This document shows positions 35,478-46,989 of a stretch of 64,000 nt of DNA, one piece after another. Source of the DNA: Ursus arctos (lineage: Eukaryota; Chordata; Mammalia; Carnivora; Ursidae). The stretch lies in NCBI RefSeq assembly GCF_023065955.2, contig NW_026622852.1:6976423-7040422 (forward strand), written 5' to 3'. Position 1 is the first letter of the stretch. Every line of letters begins with the position of its first letter. A program made the position numbers and the translations under genes. Below the pieces are notes generated by a model. It had not been told where the DNA came from. It saw only the letters and a list, made by a program, of their open reading frames with translations, and did not search any database.

Positions 35478-35574
35478 AATAAATAAATAAATAAATAAAG
35501 AGAATAGAAGAAGGTGAAAGAACACAATATTGTAAATAAAGAGAACAGAAGAATGTGAGAGAACACAATATTGG
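35478..35574 (+). repeat. (AAAT)n tract and 41-bp tandem duplication
   Basis: An aaat repeat at 35478-35499 leads into two 41-bp units, 35493-35533 and 35534-35574, which start aaataaagagaa and end gaacacaatattg and differ at only a few positions. It lies in ORF1-derived sequence of the L1M relic. Confidence 0.85.
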
Positions 35575-37796
35575 AAAAGATCATTTTTGAAAACAATTTT
35601 TGAATTGAGGAAAAATATTGATTTGCAGATAAATGTACTTCAAGTACCAAACAAATTTAACACATAAACTGAAACCAAGATATATCATAGCATAATTGAC
35701 ATCAGAAAAGTTAAAGATGTACCCTTAAAAGCTATTCGGAGGTGGGGCATGATACAGATTACCTTCAAATGAACAATAAGGGAAGAGTTTTCTCACTGGA
35801 AAAATTTCTTTATGACATTGCAGAGATACTATACACATGTTGTAGGAAAATAACTGCTAACTAGAACTATACACATTCAAACTAGCATATATGAAGTAAG
35901 ACAGATGAATAAACCGTTATATGTAAAAGCCGAAAAAAATTACCATTTGTTAGTCTTTCTTTAAAATACATATTATGTAACATAGTTCTTCATGTTGTTG
36001 ACTGAAGAAAGGTTTGGGAGTAAACTAAACAAAGGGGCATAGAATTTACGAAATTTATACTAAAATTTATTTAACTGTTTACTATATCATAATAGTATCC
36101 ACATATTTTGTTAAATAGATATACAATAAAATTTAAGGGAATGCCAATTTGGAGAGCTGTTCAATGAGGAGTTCAAGCACATTTTAAAATTTTCTAGTCA
36201 AAATAAGGGTATTAATGCTCAATAATTCTACATTTTATTGGAAAATATACTCCAAATTCAAAAAGTTAAAGAGAAGCACTAAAACAATGAAGTGATAAAT
36301 ATATAATGTATACTTCAAAAATTAAGAAAGGGAAGAAAAGAGGGAATAAAACTAAGTCTAATGAAAGCCAGAGTGGAAATAAAAATCAAATATTGAGAAA
36401 AGTAAAGAAACATGAAAAAATTTAAAAGTAAACATGGATCAAATTAATTTAAAAATTAACGAAATTATGTGGTTCTTGTGAAAGATACACCAAACTAAAG
36501 TCACATGGAAACATTTAATCATAAACTACAAATCATTACTGAGTGAAAGTAAAGAACTAAAAAAGTAAAGGATATTCAATGTTCATACACTGGAAAACTG
36601 AATAAGATAAAATTGTAAATTTTAGGCACAGCAAACTGTATATATAATACAATCTCAATCAAAACCACAGCTGTATGTGTGTGTGTTGGGGAGTGGTGTA
36701 TGATCATAGATTTGTGAACATTTCGAGGGGGGCTGAAAACTGATTCTAAAATTTATTTGGAAATGCAAAGGGTAAAAGTGCCAGGGAATCCAAAGAAGTA
36801 GGAGAAAGCTGGACAGTTTATAGTACCAGATACCAGATCCACTATAAAACACTTTAATCAGGAATTGTAGTGTTTGTTTTGCAGGTAGATATGCAAACTT
36901 ATCACCAGAATATCCTCGAGATTCCCAAAATCTACCTGTATGTACATTTCACCTAATTATGGGAAGGACAACACTGTAGTACAGAAGCAAAAGAAGGTAT
37001 ATTTCAATAAACGGTATTCTATCAAATGGATATTCAAATAGAAAAAGAAAACTCTCATTTCAAATGAAAATAAATTCAAAAGGAAGTAAAAATGTAAATA
37101 TAAAAGTTAAAACAGTATAGCTTATTAGAAGAAAACAGCAATACACTTAATACCTTGACTTGACAAATATTTCTTAAAAATGGCACAAAAGGTTATCAGT
37201 CTAAAAGTACCTTTTCAACAGTAGTAACTCTAAAAACATCTATTCATGAAAAGAAACAGCAGTGAGAAAACTCAACCCATATGGTGTTTGAGGGTATTTG
37301 CAAATGCAACAATTATTATCTATAATAAATAAGAACCTCAAAAGAAAAATAAGCAAATAATCAAACAGGCACTTCACAAAAGAGATCTAAATAATCATTA
37401 AAGATACAAAAATATATTCAACTTAACTTCATTTTCATCAAAAAATGCAAATTTTTGTGATGACACTGCTAAATGTCAATCAATGAGGATAAAATGAAAA
37501 GGAGACAATATCAAGTTTGGCGAGGATAGGGACAAACTAGATCCTCTGCTTTGCAGTGTCTGCTAAAGCTGAACTAATACAAACCTTGTAAGTCAGCTTC
37601 CATTTCTGAATAAACAAAAATGTGTACATATGTTCACAAATCCTTATGTACAAGAAAGTTCATAGACGCACGATTCATAATTATTAGAACATGGAAACTA
37701 CTACCAAAATGCTCATTGTCAAGGGAATGGATAAATTGTGGCATGTTCACATAATGGAATAATCTACAGCAATAATCATTACATGATGATATGGAT

Positions 37797-38379
37797 TGTC
37801 TTAGTTTGCCATAACAAAATGCCACACATTGCTTTGTGTCTTAAACAACATAAAATTTCCTGCATTTCTGGAGGCTGCTAAGTCCAAGATGAATCTTCTA
37901 ACGGGTTTGGTTTCTTTCTTTTTTAAAAAATATTTTATTTATTTATTTGAGTGGGAGAGGGAGAGTGAGCACGAGAGAGAGGGAGAGGGGCACAGAAGGA
38001 GAGGGAGAAGCAGACTCCCCGCAGAGCAGGGAGTCCACTGTGGTACTCAATCCCAGGACCCTGGAATCACCACCTGAGCTGAAGACAGATGCTTAACTGA
38101 CTGAGCCACCCAGGCATCCGAAGGGGTTTAGTTTCTAGTGAGACTGCGCTACTTGGCTTGCAAATGGCTGCCTTCTTGGTGTGTCCTCCCATGGCAGAGA
38201 GAGAGCAAGTTCTATGATTTCTCTTTTTAGAGGAACACTATGCTATTGGACAGGAGCCCCACCCTTATGGCCTCGCTTTAATCCTCATTACCTCCTAAAG
38301 GCCCAATTTTAAATGCAGTCACATTGTGAGCTAAGGCTTCAACATATCAAGTTTTGGAAGACAAATTCAGTCCATAACA
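37797..38379 (-). mobile_element. MaLR solo LTR (MST/MLT1 class) with 5-bp TSD
   Basis: Bounded by tgtcttagtttgccataaca on the left and cagtccataaca on the right, with a perfect 5-bp TSD tggat at 37792-37796 and 38380-38384. Internal landmarks: ctggaggctgctaagtccaa, cttcttggtgtgtcctccca, gccccacccttatggcctcg, acctcctaaaggcccaattt, ttcaacatatcaagttttgg. Inserted into the L1M relic and itself hit by a Can-SINE at 37916-38123. Without the SINE it is about 375 bp, a usual MaLR LTR length. Confidence 0.93.
37916..38123 (-). mobile_element. Can-SINE, inverted, nested in the MaLR LTR
   Basis: Reverse-complement Can-SINE: aaaaaatattttatttattt, a GA-rich middle, tgagctgaagacagatgctt, actgactgagccacccaggc. 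A 13-bp TSD with one mismatch (gggtttggtttct / gggtttagtttct) lies at 37903-37915 and 38124-38136. The 82-aa ORF across it is read-through. Confidence 0.93.
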
Positions 38380-39091
38380 TGGATGCATCTCACAAGCCTG
38401 ATACTGAGTAACAGAAGTCAAAGACAAAAGAGTATAAACTGTATGATTCTATTGATATAAAATGCAAAATATAGAAAACATATGCTGTTAGAAGTTAGGG
38501 TAGTCATTGCCCTTGAGGAAGGGTCTGGCATTGACTAGAGGAAGCATGAGTTATGTTTCTGCAGCTGGTAATACCTGGCATCTTAATTTGGGTGCTGGTG
38601 GCACAGGCGTGTTTGACTAGTGAAAATTCACCAAAGTATATAGTTACTGTATATGCATTTTCTGCATACATTCACTTCAATAAAATATTTATAAAACTTA
38701 TTTTAGCTTTTGCTGACATACATTTATATGTTTTCACTCTTTTTAAACAAGGTCCAGAAAAGACTACTACAAAATAAATACTTGTAAAACATTTAAAAAA
38801 TGTAGACAGTTTGGGAATAGAGACAAATAATTAGATAAATACAAAAATAATGCTAATGTAGCAACTTTAATATCAGAATAAAATAAATATAAACATGAAG
38901 TTAACCTTAAAAACAACAGTGATAAAGCACAATATACTTTAAAAAAAAAACAAACCTAGAACTTGTTTGTTGTCAATGATAGCGTCCTCAAATATAGAAA
39001 GCAAGACATGGCTAACTTATAAAGAGAAGGTAGCAAATTCATGGCCATAGTGGGAGATGTTAACATGTCTGTATAAGACATGAGAGATTCA

Positions 39092-39289
39092 GGGGTGCCT
39101 GGGTGGTGCAATCGTTAAGTGTCTGCCTTCGGCTCAGGGCGTGATCCCAGCATTCTGGGATCGAGCCCCACGTCAGGCTCCTCCACTAGGAGCCTGCTTC
39201 TTCCTCTCCCACTCCCCCTGCTTGTGTTCCCTCTCTCACTGGCTGTCTCCGTCAAATAAATAAATAAAAAATCTTAAAAAAAAAAAAAA
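39092..39289 (+). mobile_element. Can-SINE with 14-bp TSD
   Basis: ggggtgcctgggtggtgcaa head, cgttaagtgtctgccttcgg, gggatcgagccccacgtcag, CT-rich middle, aataaataaataaaaaatct and a 15-base A-tail. The TSD aagacatgagagat is at 39075-39088 and 39290-39303. The long pure tail and close match to consensus point to a fairly young insertion. Confidence 0.97.
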
Positions 39290-39303
39290 AAGACATGAGA
39301 GAT

Positions 39304-42300
39304 CCTGCTGGCAAAACAACAACAACAAAACACTATATGAAAGATCACAGTAAGAAAATTAATTAGCTCTCGAAATTTAAAACAGTGGCTACAAAGAACT
39401 TTGCAAGCAAGACATGGAGAACATCATTTTCAAATGAAAGTAGAATATTTGCAAAATCTGTCACCTAGCATTTCACAAAAAAGGTATAAATATAAAGTAT
39501 CATATAAACTATATTCTGTGGTTGACAGCAAAAGGGAGAAAATGGTTTAAAAAGAAGCATAAGTAATGAAATGGGAAACAGATTAAAAAGAGTGTGAAAA
39601 AATCTAGTCCTATGAAAAGAGTAATAAATTACACACTTTGCTTTAAAATGGTCATTAAAAAATAAGAAAGGCAGAAAGGAAAAAAAATCAGAAACAATTT
39701 TATTAGTGTCAGTGCTATCATTTACAAATAAGTAACTAATTACATTGCTTTAAGTCAAGTGTTTATGAAAAATGCATAGTTAAAATTTTAAAAAGAAAGA
39801 AATGATTCTTCAGGTACGGAGTTAAAATTAATTGTTAGTTTGAGGCCATAATGATTTTATTATGTCTTTTCTAGCTCTTGTCACAGAGGTGACCTGCAAT
39901 TAAGGTGTACCCTTACCCTTATTACAAAAATTTTGCTTGCCTGGGAAGAGTAGATCTCGTATATGGTGTAACGAAGTAGAAAGATGCTCACAAAGCTTCT
40001 TCAGAGAAAAGAGAGTCCAAATAAAAATACTCCCTAATTAAAACAGCCTAAAACAAACAGCCTCCTCGTAATACTCAATAAGATTAAGTATATTTAAGTA
40101 TAGTTTGCTTTAAATCACAATAACTATATTCAGTATTACTAATTTCAAACCATTACTAACATAGTTATGTTTAATAGATGCTTTAAAAATGAATACAATA
40201 TTGCCCAAATATTTACATCAAAATCACTATCAGCAAAAAGAAGGGAGATTTTTACTATAACACAGTGGCCATCAAATTACAAACATTTATAAATTAGGTA
40301 TTACTGAGCTAATTACATTATTTTTTAAAGTATATTTTTTTCATTACATGTTCAAGTGACTTTTCCATTAAATTCAAAAGAATATGTCAAAATCTGCAGT
40401 TCGGTTTAGAAAACTACATCAGGATTCAATCAGAGCTAGATTATTTTAGATGTCAAGTGGAAAGAACAGAAACACTTATTTCATTGTGTGGCAATTAGTT
40501 CCCTCTGTAAGATCACTGACCTTTAGGATGTGTTCCACTCATTCTTCAGATTACTAATTTGTCAACTTCATCATTGGTCAGATTTAGGCTTTGTTCAACC
40601 AGAAATATAAGCCAGGTTTACATTCTTTATTTTGCAATGCTATTATAATCACCTCTCCTTCTCTAAAGGAAAATCCTTATTTTTTCCCCTCACATTAGAG
40701 AACATATAAAACATAAAAAGTTCATTATTACATCATCTCTTCTTCATGAAATGTCACTTATTAAATAATAGTTTGTACATTTTTCCATTTATGTCAATGA
40801 ACAATGGTTTTGATAATATAGATAGTGGGATACTGCCCAAATAAGATATTTTTTTTACTTCCTACACATATAATGATTGGATAGTTAGGGATAACTATTA
40901 ACTTCCATAATCTCATTAAGGAACTAACAAAATTAAATTAATAAAACACCCAAAATGCATTGTAGATTAGGAAGAACACAACCAAATTATTTGGGCTAAA
41001 TTTATTAAATTATAAATTGCACCTATAATTCTTAGCTTGCTGAAGACTGAAAATAATTATACAAGTAATGTTCATAACATCATTTTAAGATAATGCTTAC
41101 ATGAAATGCTAAAAGTCGATTTAATGCCACAGAAGCAAATGTGGAAAAAGCAATACCAAACACATTTTTAGAAATGGGGAGAAAACATTACATTCAATAA
41201 GAAAACAAGGGAATAAAGGTTTTCTTTGGAAGAACTTTTAAAAAGGAAATGCTAAAGATAAATTTTATAAAGGCTAACACCGGATAATTATCTTTAGGAA
41301 ACAAATTTACTACAAACATATTTGTTAGGTTTTGGTTATAAAGAGTAAGAACTTTTGGTTTTTACTGTCCAAAATCACTTAAAATAATTTTCAGATAATG
41401 TAATAGGTCACAAAAAGTAAGAAATATAAAAATTAATAGTGTTTAAAATTGTGACATTTGATAGAAATGATTTATCAATACATTTATGAGGCTTTAGTCA
41501 AAAATATATTCTATCAAATATGTATAATAAATTTTATATTTGGGTTGACTGAATATGGGTATTTGAAATGTTTAAATTATTAATGTACCAGTAGAATATT
41601 AAAAAGCTAGACAGTATGCCAAGATTTTTATTGTTGATAAATTTCGTCTGCCATAGCCACAAATACTTCACAAATATACTTACACAGATAATTTTTCCAA
41701 ATGCTATTTCAAATTCTTTAAACTCACAATTACTTTTCAAGGTTGAATTTAACATTTTATCTCAAAATATGTAATTATAATTTCTACCAAGTGAACGTAC
41801 ATACTCACATATCCCTTTATATGTGCCAAGAAGTATGCCACTGGGCTCAGCCCTGCATATGATGGTTTCATTCTGATTGTTTTAATAAGATGGCATTACA
41901 GGTCATGTGTATATATGCTGAAGTTTAGTTAGCGAAGACAGTTCTATTTTTATATTTAAGCAGAGGGAAGTGCCAACATAATGCCTAAATCTAAAATATA
42001 AAGCAGTAAAATTGTAACATTATCTAGATTTGGGGAGATAAATACCAAAAGTGGTAGCTAAAAGTCAACCTCTGGGAAATAATTATAGAGAGGAAGGACA
42101 CAAGAGCAGTGGGAGGACTTATGAAATAATTTGAGTCATTTGGGTATAAAGGAAAGTTAAACTGAAGAAACACGAAGGTACATAAATCTATATCAATTAT
42201 TAAATGAATCTTCTTTGTGATAGTAAAAACATTACCATATTTTCCTCATGTTAACAATTATAAACAAAGAACTGTAACTTGTGAAGAGCTTTTCTATTTC

Positions 42301-42370
42301 ATTAGTTTCCCTCCACACATACCATAAGTTGTTTGATCTCTTTCGCAAGTTTTATTTTTCCCTATGTTGT
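39304..42370. other. Unassigned intergenic DNA
   Basis: About 3 kb of AT-rich sequence with no recognised repeat. The 73-aa minus ORF at 41534-41755 has no motif. Possible home of undetected ancient repeats. Confidence 0.5.
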
Positions 42371-42376
42371 CTTCTT

Positions 42377-42551
<175 letters not shown>

Positions 42552-45320
42552 TTTTAATATCAGCAGTTTGTTTCTGTTTATGCACTGATGCTGGTCAGAT
42601 CATGGGAGGCCAGCTCTTGATAGCTAAACAAGAAATATGAAATTTGATGAACTAAGTATTTAGTAGAAGGTAGTCCAGACAGTAGACAAAACCATTACAA
42701 AACATACATAATCTGCCCCATATATGATATCTGTTCTTCCCAAGTTAGCAAGATCTGTGCATTAAAACTATAGATTCTGCAGAAAGTCTGATTTCTTTAC
42801 CTCCCTAGTTTTTAGGCAGACAAACCAGGTCACCTTTCTTTTGCATCAATGGATGATAAATATCCCTTTAGAGTACATAGAATACACGTTCCTTCCATTT
42901 TTGTGCAGTATATTTATTCAGATTATATTTAAGCTGGGCTAATTTAAAAGTTTCCCCTTTCCCATAACATGGCTTTACCTTTAACAATCAGAAAGCAAAG
43001 ATTGCAAACATTTTTAAAACGTGGATGGTTCCTCACTGAGCTTTATGGGACAATCAATATGTTATAACCACTTCTTTTTCACAGTTGACTATCAATATTG
43101 ATTCACCTTTCATCATTTTAACACAAATTTCACTTCATGTTTCACTATATAGTATTAAAAAAAAAACTTATCATGCCAGGCTTAATTTCAGTGGCTTTAC
43201 TCTGTGTGAATTTAATCTTCACTATGCATTTTCTCTCCTTTTATGTGAATATTGCTGAATGACATTTTAAGTGATTTCAAGCAAAACCTAACATTGCAAG
43301 CCCAGACCTCTCAATCTCAGTAAAAAATAAGCTCATTATTTTTGGGGTGGGGTGGGGGAGACCAAAGAAGAGTTACATCACACTTCTGATGTGACAGCTG
43401 TTCTTGATTAATTAAATTAACACTAATATGCATAATATATTCATTGCCTACCTCCTCACATTTTTGTTCTTTTTTGCAGCACAAAAGCTTAGAATATATC
43501 TTGGGTATCACAAGACTAAACATAGTCTATTTTTAAAATTTTCTCATCTCAAGTTATTTTAGGTTGTTAAAGTTTATTTTGCATATATATATATTTTTTT
43601 TAACTCAGTCAAAGAATATTCTGGTGTTCCTTTGCCATGACAGGTCTCACTGAGAACCTCCAGATCATGAGTGGATCAAATTCCATCCACAGAAATGAAT
43701 GCTCTAGATTCACCATAGAAATATCACCTACATGTTCTAGAAAGTTGACTAGCTCCTTGATACCAGGTTTCTTGGGAGTTAAATTTGAAATGAAAGATGA
43801 CTCTCCAATGTCCACATATATTTAAAAGTATTGATAAGTCTTTAACTTGTACTGATATTTTTCTGACTTATGGGTCTGAGAAAGCCTAACCTCTTTCCCA
43901 TCACCTCTAGAAGGGGACCAACAGATGTTGGCAAATCAAAACAACAATGTTCAAAAATTTTTAATCACAAAATGCATTGGGTAAAGAGGAACTTGTAAAT
44001 AATATTTTCATGTCAGTGAGTCACTGACATGAATATTTGTTATGAGAAATAATTTATATGATTGTTGTAGGACTATAAAAGTTACTTTAAGACTGAAAGC
44101 ATCTCTGTCCTTGAATTGTGCTCTCTTTAAGACCATTTGGAATGTGATAAATGAAGGAAATCTCAATTCAAGAATTTTTAAAAATCCAAAATACTGGTGA
44201 TTTATTTTAAGACCTACTGGGCTTTTTCTAAGTGCATCCCACTTAAAAGCAATGACACTGAAGTGGAAATAGTTTATACTTACACAAATATACTGATACA
44301 CACGTGTGTATAATTAAAGTTCTAATAGAAATACCAAGAAATCTGTGAGCACGGAGGAAGAAAAGAAAAACCTGATAGCTTAGGCATAATTTTTCAACTA
44401 AATATTGAAAATTATTCTATTTATGTCATAATGTCAATTTTGCATTGAGAAATGGACATAAATTCTGCAATCTATATCCCCATTATATTTAAATGAAGTC
44501 TAATGATAACACTTGCAACAAAGATACATTTAACATTTTCTTTTCAAACAAAACCAAATTTGACAAATCACTTTCTTGTTTTCCTTCACAAAGTCCTCCC
44601 AACTACAAATGTCAGGTGTTCTGAGAAATCACCTCTGGATTCTTCAAAATTTTTGCTAGTAAAGCATATATAATTAAAGAGGAAATAATTACCAACTTTA
44701 CTAATCCATGTAAAAAACCAGGTAACCTCACATTAAAAGGCATTGCTAAAAGCTCAGTTGGATGAAGCAGATTATACTTTTACTTTGCCTAAATCCTCAT
44801 CATAAATCTTGCCTTGGAATTATCAAGAGCCCTTAGACAGAAAATAGATCAAACTTTCCACCTTGTGCCTCTGGAATGTTGTGATTAATTGGGCAGAAGA
44901 TTGTGACTAGGCCAGGAAGAAAGAGGCAGATAGAGAGAGTACTATATTTGAATGAAGGAGGATTTTAAAAAGATATTCTGGATGTTTCTTTGAAACAAAT
45001 TAGTAAAAGGCGATCTCATTTTATTAAAGATCACGTTCCAATCAATCAGCATAAGCATGTTTCTCCTTTGGGGAGGATGCATTAACAAGACAAAGTCTTA
45101 CCAGAAATTCCCTCTCTTGTTCCAGAGGCTAGACTCTAGAAAGAAATCATCAATAGTCCTTCTAACCCTGAGCACCCTTTTCTAGTATTTCTGTCATATT
45201 AGATTATTTGCATAACAATCTTGTTGGTATTAGGAGAGCGAAGCCTTTAATCACCATTTGTCTCAGTGGTTCTCTACTGCTACTTAAGCATCTCCATTGG
45301 TCTTTAAGAACACCAGTCAC
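42552..45320. other. Unassigned intergenic DNA
   Basis: About 2.8 kb, no recognised repeat family. Contains an A-run near 43160 and a short TA run near 43585. ORFs of 62-97 aa at 43317-44301 occur on both strands without motifs. Confidence 0.5.
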
Positions 45321-45323
45321 TTT

Positions 45324-45438
45324 ATATATATTTATTATATATATTATTTATATTAGTATTATATATGATAATATATATTATATATTAAATATAACAGATT
45401 TATATAACATATATATAAAACATATATATATATTATTT
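45324..45438. repeat. AT-rich low-complexity tract
   Basis: About 115 bases composed mainly of TATATA and ATTATA words with dyad symmetry, likely to form hairpins. The 90-aa ORF at 45208-45480 is mostly a translation of it. Confidence 0.9.
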
Positions 45439-45996
45439 TTTAGTATGGGAAGTCAGATTGAACATTTCAGTAATGGGTGAGAGAAATGAAGCTTCAGGGT
45501 GACAAACGCAGGGTCCATCAAGAGAAGAGACTGAGAGCTAGGGTTAGGCCTAAATCTCACAAGTGTGTAAAGAATTTTTGTTTCTCTATAGAACAAAATA
45601 CCAAAGGCTACATGAGCCCTTGTATATACAGAATAGGGCAAAGTTGTTTCACTCCCAAACAGGTTTCTGACCTGATGGTGAAATAAGACAGAATGGGACA
45701 CAGGGAGGGGAGTGAAGAGTGTGCTACTTGTAAAAAAGGAAAGGAACAAAGGGAGAGGGATTTTCTCTCAACACAAATCTACGGGCAGAAGCTGGAGATG
45801 CACACGCAGGGGACAAGTGGAAAGGTCCCTGCAGGTGCTGCCTGTGCATTGGGGGAGAAGGTGCGTGCAGAAAGCTCATAGTGTTCACCTGCCCCAGCCT
45901 CCTGGCTCCTTGCTCTTTGGACTGGAGCGGGTTTCTGAGTGGGGACCATGGGCCAGGTGGACCAGCTGGCCAGACAGATGTGAAATTTATATTTCC
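45439..45996. other. Unassigned GC-richer block
   Basis: Conspicuously richer in G and C than its surroundings (for example 45781-45980, with ctgcaggtgctgcctgtgca and accagctggccagac). Overlapping ORFs on both strands, the longest 174 aa at 45712-46236, but that frame runs through the SINE at 46015 and shows no domain. It could be a decayed LTR or unique sequence. Not called as a gene. Confidence 0.45.
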
Positions 45997-46014
45997 AAAA
46001 AGATTGGCAATGTT

Positions 46015-46253
46015 GGGGCAACTGGGTGGCTCTGTAGGGTAAATGTCTGCCTTTGCTCAGGTCCTGATCTCAGGGTCCTGGGACTGAGCCCTGGGATAGA
46101 GCCAAAAGTTTTTAGTCTTTATAAACAAAAACTTATAAATACATTTCAGGGGGGTGTCCCTTCTCAGCAGGGAATCTTCTTCTATCTCTTCCTTTGCCCC
46201 TCCCCCCTGCCTGTGCCCTTTCTCTCAAATAAATAAATAAAATCTTTGGGAAA
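46015..46253 (+). mobile_element. Can-SINE with an internal insertion, 18-bp TSD
   Basis: Head ggggcaactgggtggctctg, ctcaggtcctgatctcaggg, tail aataaataaataaaatcttt. The perfect TSD aaaaagattggcaatgtt lies at 45997-46014 and 46254-46271. Between about 46095 and 46152 there are about 55 bases not seen in the other copies, including an 8-bp inverted repeat (aagttttt at 46106-46113, aaaaactt at 46127-46134). Confidence 0.93.
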
Positions 46254-46271
46254 AAAAAGATTGGCAATGTT

Positions 46272-46794
46272 TACATTTCTATCAAAATTGCTTTTTCTTA
46301 TGTGTGTGCATGTGTAAGAGATTCTTATTTTAATATATGAACATTACCCAGAAATGCAAAACTCTGAACTTTGGATACTGTGTTATATCTGAAACAGAAA
46401 AGGAAATAAAATGTTAGGACCACAATCTTCCTCTCCCACTTCTCACTATATGTAGATCTCAAGCATATTCAAATGCTGAATGAATAAGGAGAAAATGAAA
46501 GTCTTGAGTCTTAGTTCTCTTGGGCCCTTACTGCTACTTGTATATATATTTACATAAAATTTACTAATTTAAGAAGTTTATGAACCCAGACTGCAAGAGT
46601 CTGGGAAGTTGCCAATCTGGGCTAACAAGTAGGAAGCTGAACAAACAGTTCAACAACTCTTCTTAGATCCTTAAAAGTAGTGAGAACATAGAGCAAAGTA
46701 CTACCTAAAATACAGGAGATACAGGTAAATACAGAGAATCATAACCTACAAGAGAAGAAACATCCACCTAACCAATTCCAGGTGAGGAAACCAG
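46272..46794. other. Unassigned intergenic DNA
   Basis: About 520 bp between two SINEs with no recognised element. Confidence 0.55.
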
Positions 46795-46808
46795 AACTAT
46801 TATTGGCA

Positions 46809-46967
46809 GGGGCACCTCGGTGGCTCAGTCAGTTAAGCTTCCAGCTCTTGATCTTGGCTCAGGTCATGAATTTAGGGTTCTGAGATTGAGCCCTGCGTTG
46901 GCTCTACGCTGGGTGAGGAGCCTCCATAAAATTCCTCTCTGCGCCTCCCCATCTGTAAAGAAAAATG
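46809..46967 (+). mobile_element. Old, tail-poor Can-SINE
   Basis: Head ggcacctcggtggctcagtc, agttaagcttccagctcttg, gattgagccctgcgttggct, then a short CT-rich part and taaagaaaaatg in place of a proper tail. A possible TSD with three mismatches (aactattattggca / aactgtgattgaca) is at 46795-46808 and 46968-46981. An older Can-SINE subfamily, judging by the agttaagctt..agctcttgat variant. Confidence 0.88.
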
Positions 46968-46989
46968 AACTGTGATTGACAAATTGCTG

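Larger units (their letters stand above)
35280..38700 (+). mobile_element. Old L1M element with ORF1, decayed ORF2 and 3' UTR, split by an LTR
   Basis: 35330-35830 follows L1M ORF1 (aaaccaagatatatcatagc, cagattaccttcaaatgaac). 36300-36480 resembles the EN-RT linker. 36650-37790 is the ORF2 C-terminal region (aatctcaatcaaaaccacag, aaatttatttggaaatgcaa, ccactataaaacactttaat). 38384-38700 is the 3' UTR (gcatctcacaagcctgatac, agttagggtagtcattgccc, atacattcacttcaataaaa). Removing the MaLR LTR at 37797-38379 rejoins the L1. ORF2 is shortened by internal deletions, so nothing is translated. Confidence 0.72.

Noticed and set aside
45712..46236. 174-aa ORF, the longest in the window
   Set aside because: It runs from an unassigned GC-rich block into the Can-SINE at 46015 and its internal insert. 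No domain or exon structure recognised.
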